64,000 nucleotides of DNA from NCBI RefSeq assembly GCF_015706575.1, contig NW_024037064.1, positions 6,611,606 to 6,675,605 of the forward strand, read 5' to 3'. Shown here piece after piece: positions 33,284 through 44,763 of this stretch. The stretch comes from Patiria miniata. Lineage: Eukaryota; Echinodermata; Asteroidea; Valvatida; Asterinidae. Each line of letters starts with the position of its first letter. The stretch's first letter is position 1. Under the pieces are notes generated by a model. It did not search any database and was not told the origin of the DNA. It saw only the letters and a list, made by a program, of their open reading frames with translations. A program made the translations under genes and the position numbers.

Positions 33284-33778
33284 CAACCAAAGCATCTAAA
33301 GTGGTTGGATTAAAAACATTTTGAGAGATATTTAAATTACATTTGAGTTTGAAATATTAAACCTTTTAAATAGCAATGCACATTAAACATTAAAAGCTTC
33401 TAAAAGTAACCAAGTTACTGGAAACATACTTTCACATACCTAGAACATGACTAACAGAGCTCCACCGGTCATGACAAGTATTTAAATTTAAAAACAAAAC
33501 ATTTCAGTTATAATACATATTTAAATCATTTAGACACACATGCATTCACAGGTAACTTCACACGATATAAAAACACTTCAATCTAAAATAGTCATTAATA
33601 TCAACATCAGCATCAACTTAACATTGCTAAAAAGTGACTAACAATTAGGACTGTAAATTATAAAGACACCAGGGAATGAAACTATTCTTTAGTCTGTTCG
33701 TTTTACAGAAAGGCAGGCTGAACTGTCTCTGGTTCCTTAATGCATACGATACAGGCTGGTGTTTTTCGAGCAAATGAT
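33284..33778 (-). other. 3' untranslated region of the second CR1-like element
   Basis: AT-rich sequence between the reverse transcriptase remnant and the (TAA)n tail. No gene is seen. Confidence 0.5.
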
Positions 33779-33957
33779 TCAGCCTATGGTTAGGATTTGA
33801 CATGTCGGCGAATAACTGCTCACACAGTGACTTCCTGCGCGGGCATATAGACTTTGAATATCTACCTGCTCCATTGCCTTTGCATTAGACTTACCAGGGA
33901 TAATAATTCTCAAAGCTCTTCGTTGAATGGATTCCAACAAATTGGACTGTTCCTTAA
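33779..33957 (-). pseudogene. C-terminal reverse transcriptase fragment, distal part
   Basis: On the minus strand the frame reads KEQSNLLESIQRRALRII followed by an alternating basic stretch. That is the post-polymerase region typical of CR1-like reverse transcriptases. It is cut off from the rest of the enzyme by the inserted element at 33958-34991. Confidence 0.7.
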
Positions 33958-34991
33958 GCCGTGTCCGCACTGGACTTTTTTTTTGCAAGGTTTTACCGAG
34001 ACGATGGTACAATGAGAAATGGTCAAATGTGACCACTGTCCGCACTTGGACTTTCGACACGGGAAAATTTACCCAGACCGCGTGGGAGAAGTAACCGAGC
34101 TGTCACAGTGTCAGTATAATCATGACTCACGGTCACCGTACACAGGAAACAAATTGCCGATCACATTTTCAGCCGCCGATACGCACAGTAATATTACACA
34201 CGCCATTTGCATGCACAACATAATCGTTTACATGATATTATTTCATCTTGACACGCTGAATCTTGACGAAAAGGCCTATAATTCTGACGCATTTGTGATG
34301 CACGTCGTCGAAGCCATGCTGCTGTACGATGTTCCGTGCGGCAGCAGTGCCATCAGTATTCGTTGGTTTCCATCGCATGCTTACAGAATCGAAGCTATGA
34401 TGTGGGCCAGGAACCAGTGACTACGGCCTACGTACGGTACCGGACCATGGTGTTCACTGCATGACTACAGTAGCGTATCAGGACAAATTTGGATCGTAGA
34501 AAATAACATGCATCGGTGGAGAAAGAGAATTTCCGCAAATTAATTCTCAGAACGTGATCTCTCTCTCTCTCTGTGTATGTATTTGTCCGTTGAAATATAT
34601 ATTTTAACGAGATTTTACCGATCGGACTTGATGATACACCGCAGCGTGTTTCTACAAAATGTTCCGCCACTGCTCTTGCAGGTTCCTGCGGTCTCTGTAT
34701 GCATAACATACAGGGCGCTCGGGCTGGATGTACGCTTTCCTGAGCCGCTTTTACCGACTCGCACTGTCCGCACTGGACTTATCGTTTCGGGAAAAGTGAC
34801 CTGGTCAGTTTTCCTTGGCGCTTGGGAAGTTTTCCTGGGCAGCAGTTGGCCAGTAAAAGTAACCGCTGGACTCAGGAAAAGTAACCACGAGGAAAACGTC
34901 CTAGGCTTTCCGCACTGGATTTAAAATGGGAAAAGTACCCATAGTCTCGGTTAGTTTGACCAAAAAAAGTCCAGTACGGACAGGGCTTTAG
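33958..34991. mobile_element. 1034-bp DNA transposon flanked by TTAA
   Basis: TTAA lies on both sides (33954-33957 and 34992-34995). The ends are imperfect inverted repeats sharing the core TGTCCGYACTGGACTTTTTTT, the right one with five extra outer bases. Versions of the same word (GTCCGCACTTGGACTT, GTCCGCACTGGACTTATCG) recur inside. No convincing transposase is seen; the 133-codon frame inside has no recognisable motif. A piggyBac-type non-autonomous element fits the TTAA, though a 3-bp TTA target cannot be excluded. Confidence 0.65.
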
Positions 34992-34995
34992 TTAA

Positions 34996-35394
34996 GCTGC
35001 TATGGTAAACCTGGCATGCATAATCAAGTATGGATCTAATACAAGCAAAAGAGTATTTGCAGAGGTCCAGCTGGTTAAGACCTGCCCTACGAAGTTGCAT
35101 TTACAAATAAAGTCTCTGAGCAGCTTTCGTATACACAGCATTAACATGAGTTTCCCATGGTAAATCATCACTGATGTTCAACCCTAACAGTTTCATTTGT
35201 TTCACACGATCAATGTTATGATCATCAATGTTTATGCTTGGAATTAACGGCACATGTTTACGGAAACTGATAACCATTTCTTAGTTTTATTTGTATTAAT
35301 CCGCATGTCATTATGTGAAGACCAATCAATCACCTCCTGTACCGACTCCTGCATTTTGGATTCATCTGGCGATGTCACTATTTCAGCTAGGCTG
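34996..35394 (-). pseudogene. Reverse transcriptase fragment, thumb region
   Basis: On the minus strand, segments read SPDESKMQESVQEVIDW, MVISFRKHVPLIPS and MKLLGLNISDDLPWETHVN. They match the region after the YVDD box in CR1-like enzymes (the 'LLGL.IS.DL.W..H' block). At least one frameshift or stop interrupts it. It is separated from the YVDD part by the insertion at about 35395-36191. Confidence 0.7.
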
Positions 35395-36191
35395 CCTGGC
35401 CGGCCATGCACTAACTTTTAAGGCCGGGGACCGGGACGGGGCAGCCGGCAGCACTTCCCGGTGTTTATTTCTCATCATCAATTTCCATATTTGTTTGTAA
35501 GAGTATCGATTGAAAATGATTTGATATAAATTTTGTGGCCCTTTTTATAGCTTCTGTAGTGTAACTGGAACTGGTTCAGAGCTTTTTGACTAGAATTTTT
35601 GGAGGCGGCTTATATACGCCGACTTCAGATCTTAATTTGCAGATTTTTGCGTGCTGCGGCTTATACACCGCGCGGCTTATATTCCGAAAATTACGGTATA
35701 TCCCTATTTTTCGAATCATTTTTCTAATTTTGTTTCGCCATGCTCACTTAGTTATAAGGCCTATTGTAAAATTTCAACCCCAACCAGGGGTGTCATTCGC
35801 TTTTCAAAAGTGGGGGAACATACCTTGATCAGAACTGATGCGAGCGTGAAGCGCGAAGCCCTTGAGGCGTGGGGTTAGGGGCCCGCTTTAAAGGGCCCCA
35901 AAAAAATTTTTGGATTCTAGATGCTCTGTGGTGCGATCTGAGGCAATTTCTGACCACTTTAACCAATATTTTCTGAGCAAAAGATACATTCTTGTACATA
36001 ATACTATTAATAGGGCCCTATAAATGAGACACGTGTTCAGAAATCTTTTTTTACCTCTTGCATCATTTTAATTAACCTGTTTTTTTAAAAATCGCTCCTG
36101 GTAAAAAGTGGGGGGGGGGGGCAAAATAGCTACCCATTCAAAAGTGGGGGGGGGGGGGGCAACTGCCCCCTCTGCCCCCCGGTTCCGCCGC
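35395..36191. mobile_element. ~800-bp insertion inside the reverse transcriptase, with G-rich end
   Basis: The reverse transcriptase frame stops six bases after its YVDD box, at about 36192, and resumes near 35394. Between them lie a GCGGCTTATA-rich stretch (35600-35695), a copy of the 10993-11061 dispersed repeat (35880-35962) and two G runs with CCCCCC partners (36106-36180). It may be one element or two nested ones; the exact ends and target duplication are unresolved. Confidence 0.55.
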
Positions 36192-37066
36192 CGGTGCAGT
36201 GTTGTATCATCAACATATTTGACTGTGGGCAGGGAGGGTTGAAGATCTCCAATCATCATGATGAAAAGCAATGGCCCAAGTTTTGTTCCCTGTGGGTCTC
36301 CACCATTGATGACAGTCCACTGCGATTTACAGGTGCCGATCTTAACACACTGCATTCCGTGTCGCAGGAACTCTGTAATCCAGTTGACGATGAGTTGATC
36401 AACATGAAGAGATTCCAGTTTATCGATGAGAATCACATGGTTGATCCTATCAAATGCCTTGCTGTAGTCGAGGAAAAGGACACACACCATGTTCTTGGCT
36501 TGATCTGTGGCAGAGTACCAGTTGTGCAACAGGTCAATGAGAGCGCAAGTAGTTGATGAGCCTGGGACGTTACCAAATTGGACTGGATCTACATGTAACT
36601 GCGGCTGGTACTGCTCCCATAGCCATTTAAACACGAATACCTCAAGAATCTTTACTAGCATGGCGGTTAGGGAGATTGGATGCAAGTCATTCTCTACTGA
36701 GGCAGGTGGAGTCGTTTTCGGGATGGCGATAACATCAGCAGCCTTCCAGATGCTTGGTAGAGTTGCTTGGGCCACCAAAGCATTAAAGATGGAGCAGACG
36801 GGTCTTGCCAACATGGATGTGTGATCTTTCAAGATCCAATTGGGAATCTGATCAGGACCAGGTGCCTTGTGTGTTCTCACCAACTTCAGTGCTTTCTCAA
36901 CCGCCGAACTTGTGAGGACATACTTGGTAGGAATTAAATCTTCACTGTGAGACTCTGGTGCTTCTAGCGGAGGTAGGTCGGATGAGATGGATGCAATGAA
37001 AGAATTCACGAATTCGGCAAATTCTTCCTGATCACCATGCGCAACATTGTCGACAAGGTTTTTCAA
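36192..37066 (-). pseudogene. Reverse transcriptase, fingers and palm, second CR1-like element
   Basis: The segment holds KAPGPDQIPNWIL, PKTTPPASVENDLHPISLT, FLDYSKAFDRINHVIL with catalytic Asp, GGDPQGTKLGPLLF (GDPQG for the usual GVPQG) and VKYVDDTTL with the catalytic pair. It is then truncated by the insertion downstream. There is no stop within this part. It belongs with the endonuclease segment just upstream. Confidence 0.85.
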
Positions 37067-37100
37067 TGGTTATAGTCGTGTTTCTCACCTTTGAGTGGCT

Positions 37101-38510
37101 TTACTTCGTTCCACCAATTTCTGCTTTGTTTAAGGTCCGAAGATCAACTTTTGCCTGAAAGTACTGTTTCCGAATCGACTTCCTCAACCTGTTCACTTTG
37201 TTTCTGTAGTACCTATACTGGGGCTGGTGTCCTCCGTGCCAAGCACGCTGTCTCTTTTTTATCAAATCCCTAAAACGATCTGTGACCCAAGGTTTTTCAC
37301 TTTCTACTCTGGTGACTTGCTTCCACTGGAAGTGCCGGTCTACAAGGGATACGATGGTTGTTTCAAACTGGTCATATTTATCTGAGCAAGGGATACACTG
37401 GTACAATGGAGTCCAGTCCACCTCCTGCAACTCATCTTTGAATGCTGCTTTTGCACGTGGGAGAAAGCGTCTAATAACCCGTGAAAGTTTTTTGGCAGGT
37501 TGCATTGCAAACGACGGCTTGGATTGACAAACGACCACTTGATGATCAGACAGACCAAGCGCTGGTTCAATTGTTGGTTCATAGTACACATCACTCATGT
37601 TAGTGTATATCAGGTCCAGGCGCGCATTGTTTCGTGTTGCCCCTTTAACGATTTGCTTCAATTTGTAGTTGCGTTTGAGGATAGCATCTGGCATTCGGTT
37701 AAAGTCACCTGTTAAAATAATTCCCGCAGATGGGTGCAAGCTCATTACACTGTCTAGCGAGGTGTATATGTGTTCCAGCATATATGATTATGCTTGTCTT
37801 TGACGTTATGGGGCTGATAAATAGCTCCAAACACAATGGCATTAAACTGCCGCGGAAGACGTTGGGGCTGCAATTTAAGCCAGACAGACTCGACGTTCTC
37901 CTCAGCTAAATTCCTGAGCACCGAGAATGGAATGTTGGCATGTACATAGCACACAATCCCTCCACCTGATGTATGGTCTCTGTTATGTCTTATTGGGGGG
38001 GGGGGGGTGATAGTGATCTAACAACAGGACGCTATCAGGAACACTGTTAGGACACCATGATTCTGTTATGCAACACACATCGACTTTATGTTCAGTTAGT
38101 GTTACACTTAACTCATCAAGTTTTGGAATCAAAGTTCTGGCGTTCGCATTCATCAGGGTCGGTATATTAAGTTTATTGGTTTTAATTGCCACCAAGTTAC
38201 TCACGCAGACACCCGGCTGTTGCTTTCGAGGCCGCATATTTCTACAGTTAACCACGACTCTGATGGGGCGTTGGCGAGTAATTCCAGCCCTGGTACCCCG
38301 CTTGATATATTTATTGCATAGACCATGCAACTTCAGCGTAGACCACACTTTCGCTGGTAATCTGCCTACTGCTCCAGTCTGTTTCATCATATGGTTCCAA
38401 TGCTGAGTAACTGTTGTGCGGTGTAGCGTAACATGGTGGTGCAACGTGACTTGCCCAAATGACGACACAGTCACATTATCCAAAACCTCCAACAATTTGC
38501 TGTATTGCAA
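37101..38510 (-). pseudogene. Endonuclease domain, second CR1-like element, frameshifted
   Basis: Endonuclease motifs are spread over three phases: CCITESWCPN (catalytic Glu) in 37983-38510, FGAIYQPHN in 37754-37954, and ILTGDFNRMPDAI plus LGLSDHQVVV in 37101-37781. One frameshift falls at a run of eleven or more G at about 37995-38006; another lies near 37780. A further break separates this from the reverse transcriptase at 37066. Confidence 0.82.
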
Positions 38511-38657
38511 TGTCTTAAAAACTCACTAATTATCACACAACATATGACAAAGGCACAATACGACAAAACAAGACGTAACACGCAAAAAACCGGAATTTTT
38601 GCGGAGCAAAAACGAGAGGGTGCTGCCACACAGCGCACCACTAGACACTAGACATTA

Positions 38658-39715
38658 CCAGTCTAGTCACAAGTACATCACAAGTCACATCACAAGTCCA
38701 GTCAAAAGTACTTCACAAGTACATTACAAGTCCAGTCGCATGTCCAGTCACAAGTCCAGTCACAAGTCCAGTCACAAGTATAACGCAAGTCTAGTCACAA
38801 GTACATCACAAGTACATTCACAAATACATCATAAGTCCAGTCACAAGTACGTCATAAGTCCAGTCACAATTACATCACAAGTCTAGTCACACATGCATCA
38901 TAAGCCAAGTCACAAGTACATCACAAGTCTAGTCACAAGTACGTCACAAGTTTAGTCACAAGTACATCACAAGTCCAGCCACACGTACATTACAACTCTA
39001 GTCATAGGTACATCACAAGTCCAGTCACAGGTACATCACAAGTCCAGTCACAAGAACATCACAAGTCCAGTCACAAGAACATCACAAGTCTAGTCACAAG
39101 TACGTCACAAGTTTAGTCACAGGTACATCACAAGTCCAGTCACAAGTACATTACAAGTCTAGTCACAAGTACATCACAAGTCCAGTCACAGGTACATCAC
39201 AAGTCCAGTCACAAGAACATCACAAGTCTAGTCACAAGTGCATCATAAGCCCAGTCACAAAAACATCACTAGTCTGTTCACAAGTACATCGCAAGTCTGG
39301 TGGCAAATACATCACAAGTCCAGTCACAAGTACATCACAAGTCCAGTCACAAGTACATCACAAGTCCAGCCACAAGTACATCACAAATCTGGTGGCAAGT
39401 ACATCACAAGTTTAGTCACAAGTATATCACAAGTCCAGTCACAAGTATATCACAAGTCCAGTCACAAGTTCATTACAAGTCTGGTGGCAAGTACATCACA
39501 AGTTTAGTCACAAGTACATCACAAGTCCAGTCACAAGTGAATCACAAGTCCAGTCACAAGTATATCACAAGTCCAGTCACAAGTAAATCACAAGTCTAGT
39601 CACAAGTACATCACAAGTCCAGTCACAAGTATTTCACAAGTCTAGTCATAAGTACATCACAAGTCTAGTCACAAGTACATCACAGGTCCAGTCGCAAGCA
39701 TGTATCACAAGTCTT
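38658..39715. repeat. 23-bp satellite array, copy 2, right part
   Basis: This is the continuation of the array interrupted at 33243. Some units carry TCTGGTGGCAAGT in place of TCTAGTCACAAGT, a variant also seen once in copy 1. The long plus-strand frames are a property of the repeat, not genes. Confidence 0.9.
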
Positions 39716-40334
39716 GTAATATAGCTCTATGAGAACATCAGAGTCCAGCCTAAAGGATCGATACCCAAGTAGGAAAATTACAATAAAAATAAAAAACAAC
39801 CCTTAGTACAGCTAGTCAGACTGTGAAATTATTCTCTCTGGCATTACATGCTGTCATTGTGAAGAACACAATAAAAGAAGGCCATTTCTAAATAGTGTGT
39901 CAAATGACACATTTTTTGGGAGTTTTCGTTAGTAGTTGGTTTGTGATCGGACTAATCTGTGAATGGGTGTGCACAAGTGTTGACATGACTCATTCAGCGG
40001 TTTAGTGTGCAACATTGCAAAGCTTCAATCAGCTGAATGAGAACAAACGTGTCTCAGCAACTTTTGAATAGAAATTGAGATCCTAGAATATTGTTTCCTC
40101 TGAAAACATAGCATTCACATATCTTTAACTTCATTTGGGGTAGTTGTTAAGCACCCATCTTTAGATTTTGAGAACTTTTGTTGCTTCAAATGGGAAAAAA
40201 AATCACAAATGACAAATGATCTACCCTTCCTTCAATTTTCACTGCTGCAAATTCTCAAGTCCATCATATTTCAAAGGAAACATGAGATAACTGTTTCAAC
40301 CAATCTCTTATCTTTTTCCTTTCTTTTATTTCAG

Positions 40335-40424
40335 GGCAAAGGTGAAAGTCTGACGTACTGGCTCGAGGGACATGATCCAAGCTACAAGATCGACCAAATC
40401 AAGCCACCCAAACAAAACTTGTTA
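40335..40424 (+). pseudogene. Guanylate cyclase C-terminal exon C, copy 2
   Basis: It has the same acceptor and coding sequence as 26965-27054. The TAA is replaced by TTA, so the frame would read on to 40484. This difference, together with the defects in exons A and B, supports decay. Confidence 0.78.
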
Positions 40425-41763
40425 ACAACCAGAATATTATCCCAACATTATCTGCAACGCATTTGGATCAGCAATTTTTTGTAAAGAGGTAAAAAGCATA
40501 ATCAGCTATTATACCACAGCGTTTGTAGGTCTATTTGAAAAACCTAACAACAAATTCAAATTAACACACAATTGTGTGTTCACCAACAGATTTGTTGTTC
40601 CCGATTACAGCTTTCGTTTAGCAACTTTAAGAAAAAGATTCAGGAAAAAAAAGGTTTAGGCCTCATCACACTTGTACAATAACTAACTTTGATCAAGTCA
40701 CTTATTTTTTTTTTTAACAAAGACTGAAGTATTTTGTAGTCGCCTTTTAATCTACTACCATGTGGAAGTTGTAACAAAAATTCCGTCATCAAACAAACAG
40801 ACTGTGAGTTCATAACTATACTGTTGAGAGTCACTAATTTGGTATTAAATTGTATTCAAACTAGTGATGCGTTTAAGAAAATATTCTTTGTCTGTACCAT
40901 CCAAGCTTGGGAAAAAATAGCAAAGTGGTACTGCTTTGTTTGTTTGAGTTCTCATATGGGCTTACATCATTTGACTTGGTGCCCTATCATTTGCCTTGTT
41001 GCCCTTGTGCTCCTTAGTGCTAAATATTTGAGGCGGTGCAGCACTAAAGGGCACTGTTGTAGCTACAGAAAATTTTAAAGAAAAAAAGAAATTGACTCAA
41101 CAGATTTATATTTTCAGATTGAGTGATATTAATAACATTTGATAGTCACTACTTATGTTTTAAGGAAATTGTATAAAAAATATGGAGTAAGGTCTAAGGT
41201 ATGTTTAAAGTAAAACCAATGGGCTTGTTTCATTGTTTTTGTCATGTAATGCTGCGGCCGGGTGAGGTGGAGTAGAGGGCGCTATTCAGGACTTTCTTCT
41301 GTCACCTTGCAAGATGGAATGATGCCAAGTCACTATAAATTTATATTTCCCGGATTCGTTTGTATCAAAGATATATAACTAGGCATCCTATCCTATCTAC
41401 AAGGATGGGACTAATAAGGGAGCAAAGACACTTCTTCTTCAGTGAAACAATAATTTATTCTTAAAAACTCCAAGATTTTTTTGAACCAATTTGACATCTG
41501 TATTGATAGGACTCAGCTATCATTGCTTGTTCATCTGTCAACTGCTACGAATACTGCAAAATCTTTGTTTGTATACACGTTATCCGACGCAAACTGGTTA
41601 ACCTATTTTTTATTTAACCTTGTTCCACTCGAATTTGCAGGATAGCTAATAATGAATACAAGTAAATGTCTCAATCAGTATCAAACATTTTTCCCAAATT
41701 GACAATATTCAAATTTCTTGACCAGGTGATGGCAGATCTACCAGCTCACTTCACATCAGAGAG

Positions 41764-42803
41764 CTCTCTTGAGAAGCACTATAGAAGCACTATAAGGCCC
41801 AGGAGAAGGACTGCTTCTCACGGCTAGAACAGACTCAGACCAGAGCTCTCTTGAGAAGCACTATACGGCCCAGGAGAAGGACCGCACCAAGTTCATCACT
41901 ACCTTGCTGATGCTTCACAGGGATGGAACAGACTCAGACCAGAGCTCTCTTGAGAAACACTGTACAGCCCAGGAGAAGGACCGCACCAAGTACATCACTA
42001 CCTTGCTGGTGCTTCACAGGGATGGAACAGACTCAGACCAGAGCTCCCTTGAGAAGCACTATACGGCCCAGGAGAAGGACCGCACCAAGTACATTACTAC
42101 CTTGCTGATGCTTCACAGGGATGGAACAGACTCAGACCAGAGCTCTCTTGAGAAACACTGTACAGCCCAGGAGAAGGACCGCACCAAGTACATCACTACC
42201 TTGCTGATGCTTCACAGGGATGGAACAGACTCAGACCAGAGCTCTCTTGAGAAACACTATACAGCCCAGGAGAAGGACCGCACCAAGTACATCACTACCT
42301 TGCTGATGCTTCACAGGGATGGTACAGACTCAGACCAGAGCTCCCTTGAGAAGCACTATACAGCCCAGGAGAAGGACCGCACCAAGTACATTACTACCTT
42401 GCTGGTGCTTCACAGGGATGGTACAGACTCAGACCAGAGCTCCCTTGAGAAGCACTGTACAGCCCAGGAGAAGGACCGCACCAAGTACACATCGCTACCT
42501 TGCTGGTGCTTCACAGGGATGGAACAGACTCAGACCAGAGCTCCCTTGAGAAGCACTATACAGCCCAGGAGAAGGACCGCACCAAGTACATCACTACCTT
42601 GCTGGTGCTTCACAGGGATGGTACAGACTCAGACCAGAGCTCCCTTGAGAAGCACTATGCGGCCCAGGAGAAGGACTGCATCAAGGACATCGATCACTAC
42701 CTTGCTGGTGCTTCACAGGGATGGAACAGACTCAGACCAGAGCTCCTTGTACATCAATCACTACCTTGCTGGTGCTTCACAGGGATGGAACAGACTCGAA
42801 GTA
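41764..42803 (+). repeat. 99-bp tandem array, copy 3, open across 323 codons
   Basis: Most units here are 99 bp, so the phase is kept and one frame stays open from 41904 to 42875. It encodes a 33-residue repeat such as MLHRDGTDSDQSSLEKHCTA then QEKDRTKYITTLL, about eight times. The array is bounded by an acceptor-like TTGACCAG at about 41726 and a donor-like CAAAGTAAG near 42809. It could be a repeat-expanded exon. In the other two copies the 103-bp form destroys the frame. I recognise no domain. Confidence 0.5.
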
Positions 42804-43397
42804 CTGCAAAGTAAGACTTTTTCATATTTGAAGAGAAAATGCTCTAACTGTACTTTAAAACGGTTGAGGGAGTAACAGCAAAAGATCTTTCTTGCCCGAT
42901 TTTTATGCTCAACACAATAAAACTAAGACAGAAAAAAGTGGAAAATCTGTCAAAAGCAGGATTCATCACACTGAATGTTTTGGGGACTTTTTGATCGGGT
43001 ACGACCCGATCACCTTTTTGAAATGGTAATAATTATTCTTTGGGGTTTTTTTTGCTGGACAATAATTCTTTACGGGTTTTCTCCTACGTGAACTCGCTCG
43101 ACCTTTACTTCCGGGTCTACTGGAAGGTCAAAGTTGGGTGAATTTAAATTACAGACAGAAGCCTCAAAATCAAAACGAACCACATCTTTTCCAAACAGTT
43201 CACGTGATGACGATAAAACCTACATGTAGATGGAATTTGAACCCTGGTCCGAAGATGTAAAAGAAAATGTGATGTCATCATGACATCACCTGGTATCAAA
43301 TTACCGGTACAAGCTTACTTTTAATTAGGCTATAACTTTATAATGGAACTTTTAATTAGGCTATACACATGTAACTTTATAATGGAACAGTCTCATT

Positions 43398-44763
43398 AGC
43401 TGTTTCGGTGTACACACAGAAACAGCTCTTGTTTCTGTTATTTTTTTTTTTCTCTTTTATTTTTCAGACTTTTTTCTCATAGGATAACACGTGTTTTCGT
43501 TCTACAAGTCACTTTTGGCTTTTTTTCAAATCCGATCGACTTCAAACCTGGCACACACTTAGACCACCATCTGAAGATGTGCGCCGAAACTTTTCGTCAT
43601 GCTGACGTCATCACGTGATTTATTATAGAATTTTGAATATTTAATTTTTCCCATAGACTTTGTACACAGAAATTTAAAAAAAAATGTCAATTTTCAGAGG
43701 GCATTTTCGACACTTTGCCAGTAATTCATTTACACCAATCTTTGTCCAAGCAATGACCCTAATTCAAACAACATTGTGTAATGATGACGTCATGATGACG
43801 TCATCCGGTGTTTATTTATAGGCAATTAAATTGTGACACTTTTAATATTTAAAAATGCATAAGAAATCAACCGTACGCGTCCGCAGCATTCTGTTGCCGG
43901 CAAGTGGTAGAGTAGGTTGAGGACTTTATTTCATTCAGTGTGCGTAAAATCACGTGACCCTTGCTTCCGGTCGAAAAAGGCCAAAACCGAAAGTGGCTTA
44001 TTATTTAAAAGTGGTAATAGATATGAACTTGCTTTTAACTGTGTTAGTCTCTTGGCTGATAGTATTCTTCAAATCATCTACCGATGACGTCATGCAATCT
44101 TCGAGCGCCCTCTAGCGACAGGTTGAACATTTTCAAAAATGTATTTTGAATAGATGTCTGTGGCGAAGTTTGTCGGAATCGCCTAAATATTGGTGTATAT
44201 GATGACCTTGACCCACTTAAGACGTGTGCGAAGTGGTGTATGACGTCATCAGACCGGAAGTTATAATGAAAAGACCCTTTTTCCTTAAAAAAAATCCTGA
44301 AAAATCAACCATGGCAGTTTTTATATTAATTTCTACTTTAATTGTCTATGTAAGGGTAGGTCTAAAATATTTCAAAGCTTCGAGGCAATAAGCAAACTCG
44401 GACATGCCCTGCGCACGCTTAAAACTTCAGGTTGACAATAACTCTGCTTTAAAACATGCACAGTCCACAATGTACATGTACATGTACATGCACGTACGTT
44501 GTACATATCGTAGTCAGTCAGCCCGCGCGCAGCGCACGTGTTGCTGAGGTCAAATCCTGTCCACAGTGACCGTTTTAGCCGATTTCCGGCTAACTTTGAC
44601 AGATTTTATGTTCATGCATTGTCAGGGACGTAGGATAGACACTTTTTGTATATAATACGCATGTACATGTACATGTTCATTCGACCTGGATGAAACTCCT
44701 TTACGGCAGTCATTAATAAAACGGTCGAAACAGCTCAGTGTTTGTCCACAAACACATTTCTAG
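43398..44763. mobile_element. Helentron-like (Helitron2) non-autonomous element
   Basis: Copies 1 and 2 show uninterrupted sequence where copy 3 has 1366 extra bases between T and T. The left end is AGCTGTTTCGGTGTAC. Its complement, GAAACAGCT, sits not at the right tip but about 40 bp inside, followed by a hairpin (TGTTTGTCCACAAACA) and a terminal CTAG. Asymmetric inverted repeats plus a 3' hairpin and CTRR end are the marks of Helentrons. The interior is non-coding and has five TGACGTCA palindromes. Assignment by structure only. Confidence 0.55.

Larger units (their letters stand above)
33250..38651 (-). mobile_element. Second CR1-like non-LTR retrotransposon, minus strand, with nested insertions
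   Basis: The element runs from its 5' end at about 38651 to a (TAA)n tail at 33250-33283 (TAT repeats on the plus strand). ACATTA flanks it at 33244-33249 and 38652-38657, and satellite lies on both sides. About 3.6 kb is element sequence; the rest is two later DNA insertions at 33958-34991 and about 35395-36191. The coding region is broken by frameshifts. Motifs match the 17-21 kb element only distantly, so they are different families of the same clade. Confidence 0.82.

Noticed and set aside
34019-34420. 133-residue frame in the TTAA-flanked element as a transposase
   Set aside because: No DDE motif or family signature, and far shorter than piggyBac transposases.
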